Shown: positions 53,555 through 63,489 of the stretch, in pieces | Numbering within the stretch: position 1 is the first letter of the stretch | Layout: each line of letters starts with the position of its first letter | Assembly: GCA_963722175.1 (NCBI GenBank) | Contig: CAVRKA010000004.1 | Coordinates: forward strand, 372,001 to 436,000 | DNA length: 64,000 nucleotides | DNA from: WHSW01 sp963722175 | Lineage (GTDB): Bacteria; Actinomycetota; Thermoleophilia; Solirubrobacterales; 70-9 | Direction: 5' to 3' | Position numbers and translations under genes: made by a program | The notes under the pieces: model-generated | Told to the model about the DNA's origin: nothing | The model's input: only the letters and a program-made list of their open reading frames with translations | Database searches by the model: none

Positions 53555-54052
53555 ATGAGCTGCCGGCGCTGTCGCGACGATGAGCGCGATGAGGTCCTGG
53601 CCATCGTCAACACGGCCGCGGAGGCATACCGGGGCGTGATCCCCGCCGATCGCTGGCGCGAGCCCTACATGGAGTCGCGCGAGCTCGAGGCCGAGATCGC
53701 GGCCGGGGTCGCCTTCTGGGGCTACGAGGCGGACGGCGAGCTGATCGGGGTGATGGGGATCCAGTCGTTTGACGACGTCGACCTGATCCGCCACGCCTAT
53801 GTGCGACCGGAGCGCCAGCGGCGCGGCGCCGGTCGCGCACTGCTGCGGCACCTGCGCGGGATGGGCGAGCGGCAGCTGCTCGTCGGAACCTGGGCCGCCG
53901 CCGACTGGGCGATCGGCTTCTACCGCGACAACGGCTTCGAACTCGTCACACCGCGGCTCAAGGACGAGCTCCTGGCGACCTACTGGACGATCCCGGAGCG
54001 CCAGATCGAGACGTCCGTCGTGCTCGCCCACCCGCCGATCGAGGACGGCTGA
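53555..54052 (+). CDS. GNAT family N-acetyltransferase
   Basis: 165 residues. Acetyl-CoA loop HAYVRPERQRRGAGRALLRHL (the Q/R-x-x-G-x-G/A motif) and the C-terminal IGFYRDNGFELV are diagnostic. The substrate is not known. It has its own -10 element. It ends 5 bases before the convergent gyrA stop. Confidence 0.86.
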   Translation: MSCRRCRDDERDEVLAIVNTAAEAYRGVIPADRWREPYMESRELEAEIAAGVAFWGYEADGELIGVMGIQSFDDVDLIRHAYVRPERQRRGAGRALLRHLRGMGERQLLVGTWAAADWAIGFYRDNGFELVTPRLKDELLATYWTIPERQIETSVVLAHPPIEDG

Positions 54053-54057
54053 GACGG

Positions 54058-56610
54058 CTACTCGTCGGACACGGTGTCCGCTGCCGGCTTCGCGCCCTCG
54101 GCCGCGGCCTCGGCGACCTCCTCGGCCTCCTCGGCGACGTCGGCGGAGGACGCGACCACGAGCGCGACGGCGCTGACCCGGTCGTCGTCCTTGATGTTCA
54201 TCACCTTGACGCCCTGGGTCGCCCGGCCCATCTGCGAGATCCCGCCCGCCCTGGTGCGCTGGACCATCCCGTTCTGGGAGATGAACAGCAGGTCCTGGTG
54301 CTCGCGGACGATCAGCGCGCCGGCGAGACCACCCTTCTTCGCGGTCATCTTGATCGTCAGCACGCCCTTCGTGCCGCGGCCCTTGACGGGGTACTCGGCG
54401 ACCGCGGTGCGCTTGCCGTAGCCGTTCTCGGTGACGACGAAGAGCTGCGCGTCATCGCGGGCGACGTCCATCGCCAGGACCCGGTTCTGCACGCCGCCGA
54501 CCTTGCCGGCGACGTTCATGCCCTTGACCCCGGACGTGTCGCGGCCCATCGGGCGCACCGCCGACTCGCTGAAGCGGGAGGCGTGCCCGGACTTGGAGAC
54601 CAGCAGCAGGTCCTCGTCGCCGGAGGTCAGGCGCACGCCGACGAGCTCGTCGCCGTCGCGGACCTTGATCGCGATGATCCCGTCGGCCTTGATCTTCGTG
54701 TTGTAGGCGAGGAACTCGGTCTTCTTGACCAGCCCCTTGGCGGTCGCGAAAGCCAGGTACCTGGCCTCCTTGAAGTCCCGGGTCGGGATCACCGCCATCA
54801 CCCGCTCCCCGTCGCGCAGCGGCAGCACGTTGACCAGCGCGCGGCCCTTCGAGGTCCGCGATCCCTCGGGCAGCTCGTAGACCTTGAGGCGGTAGACCTT
54901 GCCGCGGTTCGTGAAGAAGAGCAGGAAGTCGTGAGTCGAGCAGATGTGCAGGTGCTCGATGTAGTCGTCCTCCTTCATCTCCATCCCCATCACCCCGACG
55001 CCGCCCCGATGCTGCTGGCGGTAGGTGACCAGGGGCAGGCGCTTGACGTAGCCCGAGTGCGTCAGCGAGATCACCATCTGCTGGTCGGCGATCATGTCCT
55101 CGATGTTCATGTCGCCCTCGAAATAGATGATCTCGGTGCGCCGCTCGTCGCCATAACGCTCATCGACCTCGTCGAGCTCCTCGACGATCAGCGTGTCGAC
55201 CCGCCCCGGGTCGCCGAGGATCGCCCGCAGCTCGGCGATCTGCTCGACCAGCTCTGCGTGCTCCTCGCGGACCTTGTCGGACTCGAGCGCGGTCAGCCTC
55301 GCGAGGCGCATGTCCAGGATCGCCTGCGCCTGCAGCTCGGACAGCTCGAACTTCTCGATCAGCCCCTCACGGGCGATATCGGCGTCCTTCGAGGCACGGA
55401 TCAGCTCGATCACCGCGTCGAGGTTGTCGAGCGCGATCAGCAGCCCCTCGAGGATGTGGGCGCGGGCCTCGGCACGACGCAGCTGGTGCTGGGTGCGGCG
55501 GGTGACGACGTCGCGCTGGTGATCGACGTAGGCCTCGATCAGCTCCTTCAGCGAAAGCGTCTTCGGGACGCCGTCGACCAGCGCGACCATGTTGACCCCG
55601 AACGTGTTCTGCATCTGGGTGTGCTTGTAGAGCTGGTTCAGCACCACCTCGGCCGGGTCGCCACCGCGCTTGAGCTCGATCACCAGCCGCATCCCGGAGC
55701 GGTCCGACTCGTCGCGCAGGTCGGAGATCCCGTTGATCTTCTTCTCCCTCACGAGGTCGGCGATCTTCGTCACCAGGCCGCCGTCGCCGCCCTTCTTGAC
55801 CTGGAAGGGGAGCTCGGAGACGACGATCGACTCGCGGCCGCCCTTCAGCGGCTCGATGTGGGCGCGAGCGCGGACCTTGACCGACGCGCGGCCGGAGGCG
55901 TATGCGTCGCGGATCCCCTCCATGCTCATCATCCCGCCGCCGGGGAAGTCCGGCCCCTTGACGTGCTCCATCAGGCCGGCGAGATCGATCTCCGGGTTGG
56001 TCATGTAAGCCTTGACCGCACCGATGACCTCGCTGAGGTTGTGCGGCGGGATGTTGGTCGCCATCCCGACCGCGATCCCGGACGAGCCGTTGACGAGCAA
56101 ATTCGGGAACCGGGCCGGGAGGACCAGCGGCTCGGACTGCGACTCGTCGTAGTTGGGCCCGAAGTCGACCGTGTCGGCGTCGATGTCGCGCAACATCTCC
56201 GTGGCGAGGCGAGCGAGGCGGGCCTCGGTGTAGCGCATCGCGGCGGCGGGGTCGTCGTCGATCGAGCCGAAGTTGCCCTGCCCGTCGACGAGCGGGTAGC
56301 GCAGCGAGAACTCCTGCGCCATCCGGACCAGCGTGTCGTAGATCGCCGTGTCGCCGTGCGGGTGGTACTTACCCATCACCTCACCGACGATGAAGGCCGA
56401 CTTGCGGTACGGCCGGTTGGGCTGCAGCGCCAGGTCGTGCATCGCGTACAGGACGCGGCGGTGGACCGGCTTGAACCCGTCGCGGACGTCGGGCAGCGCG
56501 CGCCCGACGATCACGCTCATCGCGTAGTCGAGGTACGAAGAGCGCATCTCCTGAGTGAGCTCGCGCTCCTCGATCCGCCCCGTCAGCGCTTCAAGAGAAC
56601 CCTCAGACAT
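54058..56610 (-). CDS. gyrA: DNA gyrase subunit A
   Basis: 850 residues. Breakage-rejoining domain with catalytic Tyr127 (MRYTEARL), then C-terminal beta-pinwheel and an acidic Ala/Glu tail of about 30 residues. The quinolone-resistance region reads HPHGDTAIYDTLV: Thr88 occupies the position of E. coli Ser83 and Asp92 that of Asp87. The GyrA-box is QHRGGVG instead of QRRGGKG. SD GGAGGTGG before the ATG. It lies 158 bases after gyrB. Confidence 0.97.
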   Translation of the reverse strand: MSEGSLEALTGRIEERELTQEMRSSYLDYAMSVIVGRALPDVRDGFKPVHRRVLYAMHDLALQPNRPYRKSAFIVGEVMGKYHPHGDTAIYDTLVRMAQEFSLRYPLVDGQGNFGSIDDDPAAAMRYTEARLARLATEMLRDIDADTVDFGPNYDESQSEPLVLPARFPNLLVNGSSGIAVGMATNIPPHNLSEVIGAVKAYMTNPEIDLAGLMEHVKGPDFPGGGMMSMEGIRDAYASGRASVKVRARAHIEPLKGGRESIVVSELPFQVKKGGDGGLVTKIADLVREKKINGISDLRDESDRSGMRLVIELKRGGDPAEVVLNQLYKHTQMQNTFGVNMVALVDGVPKTLSLKELIEAYVDHQRDVVTRRTQHQLRRAEARAHILEGLLIALDNLDAVIELIRASKDADIAREGLIEKFELSELQAQAILDMRLARLTALESDKVREEHAELVEQIAELRAILGDPGRVDTLIVEELDEVDERYGDERRTEIIYFEGDMNIEDMIADQQMVISLTHSGYVKRLPLVTYRQQHRGGVGVMGMEMKEDDYIEHLHICSTHDFLLFFTNRGKVYRLKVYELPEGSRTSKGRALVNVLPLRDGERVMAVIPTRDFKEARYLAFATAKGLVKKTEFLAYNTKIKADGIIAIKVRDGDELVGVRLTSGDEDLLLVSKSGHASRFSESAVRPMGRDTSGVKGMNVAGKVGGVQNRVLAMDVARDDAQLFVVTENGYGKRTAVAEYPVKGRGTKGVLTIKMTAKKGGLAGALIVREHQDLLFISQNGMVQRTRAGGISQMGRATQGVKVMNIKDDDRVSAVALVVASSADVAEEAEEVAEAAAEGAKPAADTVSDE

Positions 56611-56768
56611 AAGCCACCTCCGTCAGGCGAACGGGCTCGAAAACCGAGCAGGCGGGGGGACGCAGGGAAGGCGGCGGAGCGAGCGCACTCGCCTGCGTGA
56701 GCGACGACGCCGACCGAGGACCCCTGGATGCGACGGTTTGCAGGGCCCGCCCTCGTGCGATCACGGCG

Positions 56769-59216
56769 CTAGACATCAAGAAACCGAACCTCCTTCGCGT
56801 GGCGCTCGATGAACGCCTTGCGCGGCTCGACCTTGTCACCCATCAGCTCGGTGAAGATCCGCTCGGCGAGCGCCGCGTCGTCGATCGTGACCCGCTGCAG
56901 GGTCCGCGAACCGGGATCCATCGTCGTCACCCGCAACTGCTCGGCGTTCATCTCGCCGAGGCCCTTGAAGCGCTGCATCGCCACGCCCTGACGCGCCATC
57001 TCGAGCACGGCCCGACGGAGGTCGCCGAATGATTCGATCACCCGGCTCTTGTCGCCGAACGCGAGCGCGAAGGGTGGGCGCCCGACCTGCTTCAGCAGGT
57101 CCTGGTGGACCTCGACCAGATGGCGGTAGTCGTTGGAGGCGAACATCCCCTTGCTCAGCGCGTAGGTGCGCGCCAGCCCGTCGCTGCGGTGCACGGCCTT
57201 CACCTCGATCTCCTCCTCGGACTCGGAGAGGATCTCGGTGTCGAAGGGCTCGCCCTCGGGATCGGTGCCGGTGAGCAGCTCCTTGACGCCGGCGAGGCTC
57301 GCCGCCCCCTCGTCGAGGATCTGCGACTCGGAGAGGAAGCGGACGACGTCGTGGCCGTACTCGGCCTGCAGCGAATCCGCCCAGCCCTCGTGCTCCTTGT
57401 ACCGGCGGTTGAACCGCTGCCAGCGCGCGGTCGTCAGCTTGTGCTGCTTGCCGTCCACGTCGCGGAGGTCGAAGTCCTCCATCTTGTCGCGCAGCAGCAG
57501 CTCCTCGAGCTCCGACTCCTTCTCGATGTAGGTCTCGACCTTGCCGTTCTTGACCTTGTAGAGCGGCGGCGTCGCGATGTACACGTAGCCGGCCTCGATC
57601 AGGTCCGGAAGCTCGCGATAGAGGAAGGTGAGCACCAGGGTGCGGATGTGGGCGCCGTCGACGTCGGCGTCGGTCATCACGATGATCTTGTGGTACCGCG
57701 CGTCCTCGAGGTTGAACTCCTCGCCGACCCCGGTGCCGATCGCGGTGATCATCGCCAGGATCATCTCGTTGTTGAGGATCTTGTCGATCCGGCTCTTCTC
57801 GACGTTGAGGATCTTGCCCCGCAGCGGCAGCACCGCCTGGGTGTTGCGATCGCGGCCCTGCTTGGCGGAGCCGCCGGCGGAGTCGCCCTCGACGATGAAC
57901 AGCTCCGCCAGGGCGGGGTCGCGGACGGTGCAGTCGGCGAGCTTGCCGGGCAGGGTCGAGTTCTCGAGCGCCGACTTGCGACGGGTCAGGTCGCGGGCCT
58001 TGCGCGCCGCCATGCGGGCGCGCGCCGCGTCGACCGACTTCGAGACGATCCGCCGCGCATCGGCGGGGTGCTCCTCGAGGAACTCGCCGAGCTTGCGGTT
58101 GACGGTCTCCTTGACCAGGCCCTCGACCGGCGGGTTGCCGAGCTTCGACTTCGTCTGGCCCTCGAACTGCGGCTCGGCGAGCTTCACCGAGATCACCGCG
58201 GTCAGCCCCTCGCGGACGTCGTCGCCGCTCAGGTTCTCGTCCTTCTCCTTGAGCAGGCCCTTGTTGCGCGCGTAGGCGTTCAGGGTCCGGGTGAGCGCGG
58301 ACCGGAAGCCGGAGAGGTGGGAGCCGCCCTCGTGGGTGTTGATGTTGTTGGCGAACGAGAACACTGACTCCTGGTAGGAGGAGTTCCACTGCATCGCGAC
58401 CTCGACCGCGCCGTCGGAGGTCTCGTTCTCGAAGAAGACCGGTTTGCGGTGCATCGCGTCCTTGTTCTCGTTCAGGTGCTTGACGAAGTCGACGATCCCG
58501 CCCTTGTAGAGGAAGGTGTCCTGCTGGCCGGCGCCGCGCTCATCGACGATCTTGATCTCCAGGCCGCGGGTCAGGAAGGCGGTCTCGCGCATCCGCTCGG
58601 CGAGCGTGTCGTAGTCGAGGTCGAGCGTCTCGAAGACCTCGTCGTCGGGAAGCCAGGTGATCGTCGTCCCGGTGCCCTTGCCCTTGAGCTTCTCGCCGCG
58701 CTTCAGGTCCCCCTTCGGCTCACCGCGCTCGAAGTCCTGGGTCCACTTGTGGCCGTCGCGCCGCACCTCCAGATGCAGTCGCTCGGAGAGCGCGTTGACG
58801 ACCGAGACCCCGACCCCGTGCAGACCGCCGGAGACCTTGTAGCCGCTGCCCTCGCCGCCGAACTTGCCGCCGGCGTGCAGCGTGGTCAGCACGACCTCGG
58901 CGGCGGGCCGCTTCTCCTCCGGGTGCTCGTCGACGGGGATCCCGCGGCCGTCGTCGGCGACGGTCACGCTGTTGTCGGGGTGCAGGGTGAGCTCGATCTT
59001 GTCGCAGTGGCCGGCGAGGGCCTCGTCGACCGAGTTGTCGACGACCTCGTAGACGAGGTGGTGGAGGCCGCGGGGACCGGTGGAGCCGATGTACATGCCC
59101 GGGCGCTTGCGCACCGGGTCGAGGCCGCGGAGGACGGTGATCTCGCCCGACGTGTAGCCGTTGTCGTCCTTCTTCGCGCGCTTGCCGGCGCTCGCCTCGG
59201 TTGCCACTCGGGTCAA
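56769..59216 (-). CDS. gyrB: DNA gyrase subunit B
   Basis: 815 residues. GHKL ATPase (VDNSVDEALAG, DDGRGIPV, GGLHGVGVSVVNALS), transducer and Toprim (EGDSAGGSAKQGRDR, PLRGKILNVE, TDADVDGAHIRTL) domains. Start is TTG 59216 (LTRVATEAS); a GTG three codons on with AAAGG upstream is equally possible. It is preceded by a bulged hairpin leader (59290-59364). Confidence 0.97.
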   Translation of the reverse strand: MTRVATEASAGKRAKKDDNGYTSGEITVLRGLDPVRKRPGMYIGSTGPRGLHHLVYEVVDNSVDEALAGHCDKIELTLHPDNSVTVADDGRGIPVDEHPEEKRPAAEVVLTTLHAGGKFGGEGSGYKVSGGLHGVGVSVVNALSERLHLEVRRDGHKWTQDFERGEPKGDLKRGEKLKGKGTGTTITWLPDDEVFETLDLDYDTLAERMRETAFLTRGLEIKIVDERGAGQQDTFLYKGGIVDFVKHLNENKDAMHRKPVFFENETSDGAVEVAMQWNSSYQESVFSFANNINTHEGGSHLSGFRSALTRTLNAYARNKGLLKEKDENLSGDDVREGLTAVISVKLAEPQFEGQTKSKLGNPPVEGLVKETVNRKLGEFLEEHPADARRIVSKSVDAARARMAARKARDLTRRKSALENSTLPGKLADCTVRDPALAELFIVEGDSAGGSAKQGRDRNTQAVLPLRGKILNVEKSRIDKILNNEMILAMITAIGTGVGEEFNLEDARYHKIIVMTDADVDGAHIRTLVLTFLYRELPDLIEAGYVYIATPPLYKVKNGKVETYIEKESELEELLLRDKMEDFDLRDVDGKQHKLTTARWQRFNRRYKEHEGWADSLQAEYGHDVVRFLSESQILDEGAASLAGVKELLTGTDPEGEPFDTEILSESEEEIEVKAVHRSDGLARTYALSKGMFASNDYRHLVEVHQDLLKQVGRPPFALAFGDKSRVIESFGDLRRAVLEMARQGVAMQRFKGLGEMNAEQLRVTTMDPGSRTLQRVTIDDAALAERIFTELMGDKVEPRKAFIERHAKEVRFLDV

Positions 59217-59289
59217 GACCTTTCGATTGCTGTCATGAGAAACCCCGACCGCATGGCCCGGAAAGAGGCCGAGAACCCAGCGGATCGGG

Positions 59290-59364
59290 GCAGGGGTGCA
59301 AGTTCACATAAGGATACCAGGACGGCCCCCCGGAAAGGCTTGCGGTTAGTCAGGAAACCCCTGC
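59290..59364 (-). promoter_or_regulatory. Bulged hairpin in the gyrB leader
   Basis: GCAGGGG plus GCAAG pair with CCCCTGC plus CTTGC over 12 positions; a 14-base bulge interrupts one arm. It could be a regulatory leader or terminator between the DUF721 gene and gyrB. Confidence 0.3.
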
Positions 59365-59374
59365 AAATCATGGA

Positions 59375-59692
59375 CTAGAGTGAATCTTGGGACGAACTGT
59401 CGCCGACAATCACGCGAAGCCGTCGAATGCGGTCCGATCCGAGCGCCTCGTTGACGCGCTCGAGCAGCTCATCGTGGAGCAGATCGAGCTCCTGCGCCCA
59501 GGTCGCGGCCCGGCACTCGACCGTCACCGTGCCCTCGCGCTCGCGGACGGGGCGCGCCTCGGCGGCGATCTGCGCCCCGACCGCCTGCGGCCAGACCGCC
59601 TGGACCGCGGCCAGCGGGGTCGCGGGCTGGACCTCGCTGCGCAGGACACGGATCGATTCCGCCACCGGGCGCGGCGATCCCCGCCGACTCAC
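59375..59692 (-). CDS. DUF721/DciA-like protein
   Basis: 105 residues. DUF721 core: LRSEVQPATPLAAVQAVWPQ, GAQIAAEARPVREREGTVTV and the WAQELDLLHDELLERVNEAL segment. Members (DciA) load or interact with the replicative helicase DnaB where DnaC/DnaI is absent. It overlaps recF by GTGA, and its location between recF and gyrB in the origin cluster fits replication. Confidence 0.85.
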   Translation of the reverse strand: MSRRGSPRPVAESIRVLRSEVQPATPLAAVQAVWPQAVGAQIAAEARPVREREGTVTVECRAATWAQELDLLHDELLERVNEALGSDRIRRLRVIVGDSSSQDSL

Positions 59693-60798
59693 GCCGCGGC
59701 CTCCGCGCTCCCGGCGGCGCCGAGCGGCTTCCCGGCCCGGATCGCAATCTCCCGCCGCTCGGCGCCGCCCGGGAGCTGGTCGGGCTCGGTGGCGGTGATC
59801 AGCGCCTGGCCGCCGCCGGCGCTCAGGTGCTCGACCAGCAGCCCGCGGCGCTCGGCGTCGAGCTCGGAGGTGACGTCGTCGAGCAGCATCAGCGGCGGCG
59901 CGCGGCCATCGTCGAGCAGGGCGCGGCGCTCGGCGAACAGCAACGCCAGGAGCGCCGCCCGCTGCTGGCCCTGGGAGCCGTAGCGGCGCAGGGCCCGGGC
60001 GCCGGACTCGATCGCGAGCTCGTCGTGATGCGGACCCCAGCCGGTGTAGCCCCGGTGGAGGTCGCTCTCCCGCCGCGCCACGATCTCCTCGACCAGGGCG
60101 GCGGGGTCGGTAGCCTCGCTGCGCGGGCGGTAGCGCAGGGCCGCGTCGCCGGCGAGCCCGAGCGCCGCAGCGGCCTCGCCGAACGGTGCCGCCAGCCGGC
60201 CGACCGCCTCGGTTCGGATCGCGATCAGCTCGACTCCGGCGGTGGCGAGCTCGAGGTCCCAGGCGTCGAGGCTGTCCGTGGACGCGGCGCCCGCGCGGAT
60301 CCGCCCGAGCAGCGCGTTGCGCTGCGCCAGCGCCCGCGAGTAGCGGCGGCGCGGCTCCGAGCGCGCAGGCCAAAGCGCGGCACAGAAGCCGTCGAGATGG
60401 GTTCGACGCCCGGCGGGCGGTCCCTTCACCAACGTGAGGCGGTCGGGCATGAAGACGGCGAGCGGCGGGCGCTGGGCGGCGGCCTCGGGCCCGGCGGGCG
60501 TCCCGTCGACCAGGTGGCGGCGGCCCTCGGCGCGACTGATCGAGCTCAGGAACCGGCGGCTGAGGCCGTCCGCCGTGACCGTCGCCTCGGCGCGGGCGAC
60601 CGACTCGCCGAACGCGATCGTCTCGCGATCGTCTCGGGTCCGGCACGAGCGTCCGGCGAGCGCCGCGTAGGTCGCCTCGAGCAGGTTGGTCTTCCCGGCC
60701 CCGTTCGGGCCCCAGAGCAGGTTCAGCCCGGGTCCGAGAGCGACCTCACAGGCAGCGAGGTTGCGAAATCCGAGAACGCCCACCGACTCGACGACCAC
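59689..60798 (-). CDS. recF: DNA replication and repair protein RecF
   Basis: 369 residues. Walker A GPNGAGKT (30-37), SMC-like signature YGSQGQQRA and Walker B LMLLDDVTSELD. It loads RecA at gapped DNA. GTG start with GAGG 7 bases ahead, 9 bases after dnaN. Confidence 0.95.
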   Translation of the reverse strand: MVVESVGVLGFRNLAACEVALGPGLNLLWGPNGAGKTNLLEATYAALAGRSCRTRDDRETIAFGESVARAEATVTADGLSRRFLSSISRAEGRRHLVDGTPAGPEAAAQRPPLAVFMPDRLTLVKGPPAGRRTHLDGFCAALWPARSEPRRRYSRALAQRNALLGRIRAGAASTDSLDAWDLELATAGVELIAIRTEAVGRLAAPFGEAAAALGLAGDAALRYRPRSEATDPAALVEEIVARRESDLHRGYTGWGPHHDELAIESGARALRRYGSQGQQRAALLALLFAERRALLDDGRAPPLMLLDDVTSELDAERRGLLVEHLSAGGGQALITATEPDQLPGGAERREIAIRAGKPLGAAGSAEAAA

Positions 60799-60807
60799 GC
60801 GGCCACC

Positions 60808-61917
60808 TCACACGTTCAGCCGGATCGGCATCACGAGGTACGAGAAGTCGTCGCCGTCGACCGGTCGCAGCAGGCCCGGGCGCAGCGGCGAGCTGAGCTG
60901 GACGGCGACCTGCTCGGTGGCGACGCTCTCGACGCCCTCGACCAGGAACTGCGGGTTGAACGCGATCTCGAGCGGCTCGCCGCTGTACGGCGCCGGCATC
61001 CCCTCGCTGGCGTCGCCGATGTCCGGCGTCTCGGCGGCGACCGTGAGCTCGCCTTCCGCGAACGAGAGCCGCAGGGGAGCGTTGCGCTGTGCCAGCTGGC
61101 TGATCCGCCGCGTGATCTCGAGGAACTCCTCGCGCGGCAGCCGGACGTCGTGCTCGAACGCCTCCGGGATCAGCTGGCGCCAGCTCGGGAACTGGCCCTC
61201 GATCAGCCGCGAGGAGAGCACCACCCCCGCGACCCGGAAGACCGCCTGGTTGCGGGCGAGCGAGATCTCCACCTCCTCGGCGCCCTCGCCGCTGACGATC
61301 CGCGCCAGCTCGCGCAGGGCGCGCGCCGGGACGTTCGCCTCCAGCGGCGCCGCGACCGGCGCCTCGAGCTCGGTGTGCTTGACGCTCAGCCTGTACGAGT
61401 CGGTGGCGACCATCGTCAGCGTCGTCCCGTCCGCCTGCATCAGGACCCCGGTGAGGATCGGCCGCACCTCGTCACGCGACGCGGCTCGCGCGACCAGGTC
61501 GATCGTCTCCGCCAGCGGGGTGCCCGGCAGCTTCACGGTCTCGCCCTCGAGCTCGGGGAGGCGCGGGAAGTCGTCGGCGGGCAGGGTGCGGAGGTGAAAC
61601 CGAGCGCCGCCGGCGGCGATCTCGACGTCGCGCTGCTCGCTGCGCAGCTCGAGGCTGACCTCGCCCGGCGGCAGGCTGCGGACGACGTCGGCGAACAGGC
61701 GGCCCGGCAGCAGGACGGTCCCGTCGCTCTCGGTCTTCGCGTCGCCGACCGTGCGGGTCAGCGCGAGCTCCATGTCGGTGGCGCGCAGGGTGACCTCGCC
61801 GTCGGCGGCGATCACCAGGATCCCGCCCAGGGACGGCAGGGTCCCGCGGGTCGAGACGGCGCGGCCGACCAGTTGCAGGGCGGCGGACAGTGAGTCGCGG
61901 GAAACGGAAAGCTTCAT
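60808..61917 (-). CDS. dnaN: DNA polymerase III beta clamp
   Basis: 369 residues, three repeated clamp domains (domain joins near 125 and 245). It opens MKLSVSRDSLSAALQLVGRA and ends FSYLVMPIRLNV, the usual hydrophobic C-terminus that lines the partner pocket. It is preceded by an extended -10 (TGATACATC) in the short gap to dnaA. Confidence 0.97.
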   Translation of the reverse strand: MKLSVSRDSLSAALQLVGRAVSTRGTLPSLGGILVIAADGEVTLRATDMELALTRTVGDAKTESDGTVLLPGRLFADVVRSLPPGEVSLELRSEQRDVEIAAGGARFHLRTLPADDFPRLPELEGETVKLPGTPLAETIDLVARAASRDEVRPILTGVLMQADGTTLTMVATDSYRLSVKHTELEAPVAAPLEANVPARALRELARIVSGEGAEEVEISLARNQAVFRVAGVVLSSRLIEGQFPSWRQLIPEAFEHDVRLPREEFLEITRRISQLAQRNAPLRLSFAEGELTVAAETPDIGDASEGMPAPYSGEPLEIAFNPQFLVEGVESVATEQVAVQLSSPLRPGLLRPVDGDDFSYLVMPIRLNV

Positions 61918-62020
61918 CGAAGGTCGCTCATCTTCCTACTTGGATCAGATGTATCAGGGTCGTGGATTGTTGGGGATCGTGGCTTGAAGTCGGGACCGCC
62001 AGACGCGATCCGCCTGTGGA
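61918..62020. other. dnaA-dnaN intergenic region, candidate origin element
   Basis: 103 bases with repeated TGATCCA-type words on the minus strand (at 61939-61947, 62015-62023 and 62034-62042, the last two inside or at the end of dnaA). TGATCCACA matches the DnaA box TTATCCACA at 8 of 9 positions. A real oriC is usually longer, so it may extend elsewhere or use these weak boxes. Confidence 0.35.
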
Positions 62021-63409
62021 TCAAGAGCCCGGGGCCGGTGGATCATGCCCCGTCTCGGTGGACGGACGCCCGCCCGCCGGCCTCGTCCCCAGGGTCGCGT
62101 GGATCGTGTGGAGCGCCGCCGCCGTCTCCGAGCCGGGCTCGAGGCGGGCCGAGACGGAGCGGATCGCGTGCAGGACGGTGGTGTGGTCGCGGTCGAAGCT
62201 GCGGGCGATCTCGGTCAGCGACAGCGGGGTCAGCTCGCGAGCCAGGTACATCGCGAGCTGGCGCGAGTGTGCGACGCGAGGCGAACGGCGCGGCGACAGC
62301 AGCTCCTCCTTGGTCAGCCCGCTGACCGCGCAGACGGCGTCCTGGATCGCGCTCAGGGTCGGAGGCTCCGCGGTCGGAGCCGGGCCGGCATCGCCTCGGC
62401 CGAGCGCCCGGCGGACCAGCGGCGGGGTGATCGGCTCCGAGAGCAGCGAGCCCATCGCCAGGACCCTCGTCATCGCGCCCTCGAGCACGCGGAGGTTGTC
62501 GGGGACGGCGCCGGCGATCTCCTGCAGGACCCGCGGATCCGGCAGGTCGGGGTGCGAGTCGCTCGCGATCCGCCACAGGACCGCGGTCCGCGTCCGCAGG
62601 TCGGGCGGGTCGAGCTCGACCCGCAGCCCCCAGTTGAAGCGGTCCCGGAGGCGCTCGGCGAGCTTCGAGAGGGCCTCCGGGGGCCGGTCGCTGGAGAGCA
62701 CGATCTGCTTGCCGGCGGCGTGGAGGGTGTTGAACGTGTGGACGAACTCCTCCTCGGTGCGGTGCTTGCCCTCGAGCACCTGGACGTCGTCGATCAGCAG
62801 CGCGTCGAGCTCGCGGTACCGGGCCTTGAACGCCTCCGGCCCGTCGCGGCGGAGCGCCGCGACGAATTCCGAGGTGAACCGCTCGGCGGTCGTGTAGTGG
62901 ATCTCGAGCTCGGGGTGGTTGCGGCGCATGTAGTCGACGATCGCGCCCATCAGATGGGTCTTGCCGAGCCCAGGCGGCCCGTGCAGGAACAGGGGGTTGT
63001 AGGCCTCGCCGGGGAGCTCGGCGACCGCCAGCGCCGCGGCGTGGGCGAGCCGGTTGCCCGGCCCGATCACGAACCGGGCGAAGGTGTGGGCGGGGTCGAG
63101 CGGCAGCGACCGGGGTCGAGCCGGGTCCTTTGCCGCGGCGGCCCCGGGCTCGGATTCGACGAAGCTGATCTCGGTCAGCCCGGGCGCTTCGCGAGCGAGG
63201 ATCTCCAACACGCGCGTGGCGTATCGACGCTCGACCCAGGTACGGACGGCCGCTGGCGCGGCCAGAAACAGGGTCGAGCCCTGCGCCGAGACCGGCCGGA
63301 TCGGGTCGAACCAGAGGCTGAAGGTCGACCCCGGCATCGAGGCCTCCAGCTCGACGCGCACCCGCCCCCAGAGCGTCTCGAGATCTCTCTCTGGCGGCTG
63401 AGCCGGCAC
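62021..63409 (-). CDS. dnaA: Chromosomal replication initiator DnaA
   Basis: 462 residues from GTG 63409 with AAGG 8 bases ahead; an ATG 17 codons upstream is the alternative. Domain I opens with LETLWGRVRVELEASMPGSTF. The AAA+ domain has Walker A GPPGLGKT (144-151), LLIDDVQVLEGK and sensor regions. The C-terminal helix-turn-helix holds DRDHTTVLHAI. The common FVIGxSNR segment reads FVIGPGNR. Confidence 0.95.
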   Translation of the reverse strand: MPAQPPERDLETLWGRVRVELEASMPGSTFSLWFDPIRPVSAQGSTLFLAAPAAVRTWVERRYATRVLEILAREAPGLTEISFVESEPGAAAAKDPARPRSLPLDPAHTFARFVIGPGNRLAHAAALAVAELPGEAYNPLFLHGPPGLGKTHLMGAIVDYMRRNHPELEIHYTTAERFTSEFVAALRRDGPEAFKARYRELDALLIDDVQVLEGKHRTEEEFVHTFNTLHAAGKQIVLSSDRPPEALSKLAERLRDRFNWGLRVELDPPDLRTRTAVLWRIASDSHPDLPDPRVLQEIAGAVPDNLRVLEGAMTRVLAMGSLLSEPITPPLVRRALGRGDAGPAPTAEPPTLSAIQDAVCAVSGLTKEELLSPRRSPRVAHSRQLAMYLARELTPLSLTEIARSFDRDHTTVLHAIRSVSARLEPGSETAAALHTIHATLGTRPAGGRPSTETGHDPPAPGS

Positions 63410-63489
63410 CGCTTCGACCTTACATTCGTGCGTGGGGCGTGCCCGGGGCCCACCCCGCATTTCGCGGGAAAGAAAGCGCGCCGTGTCTG

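Noticed and set aside
54298..56700. 800-codon plus-strand frame opposite gyrA
   Set aside because: Mirror of gyrA codons; no family resemblance or ribosome site.
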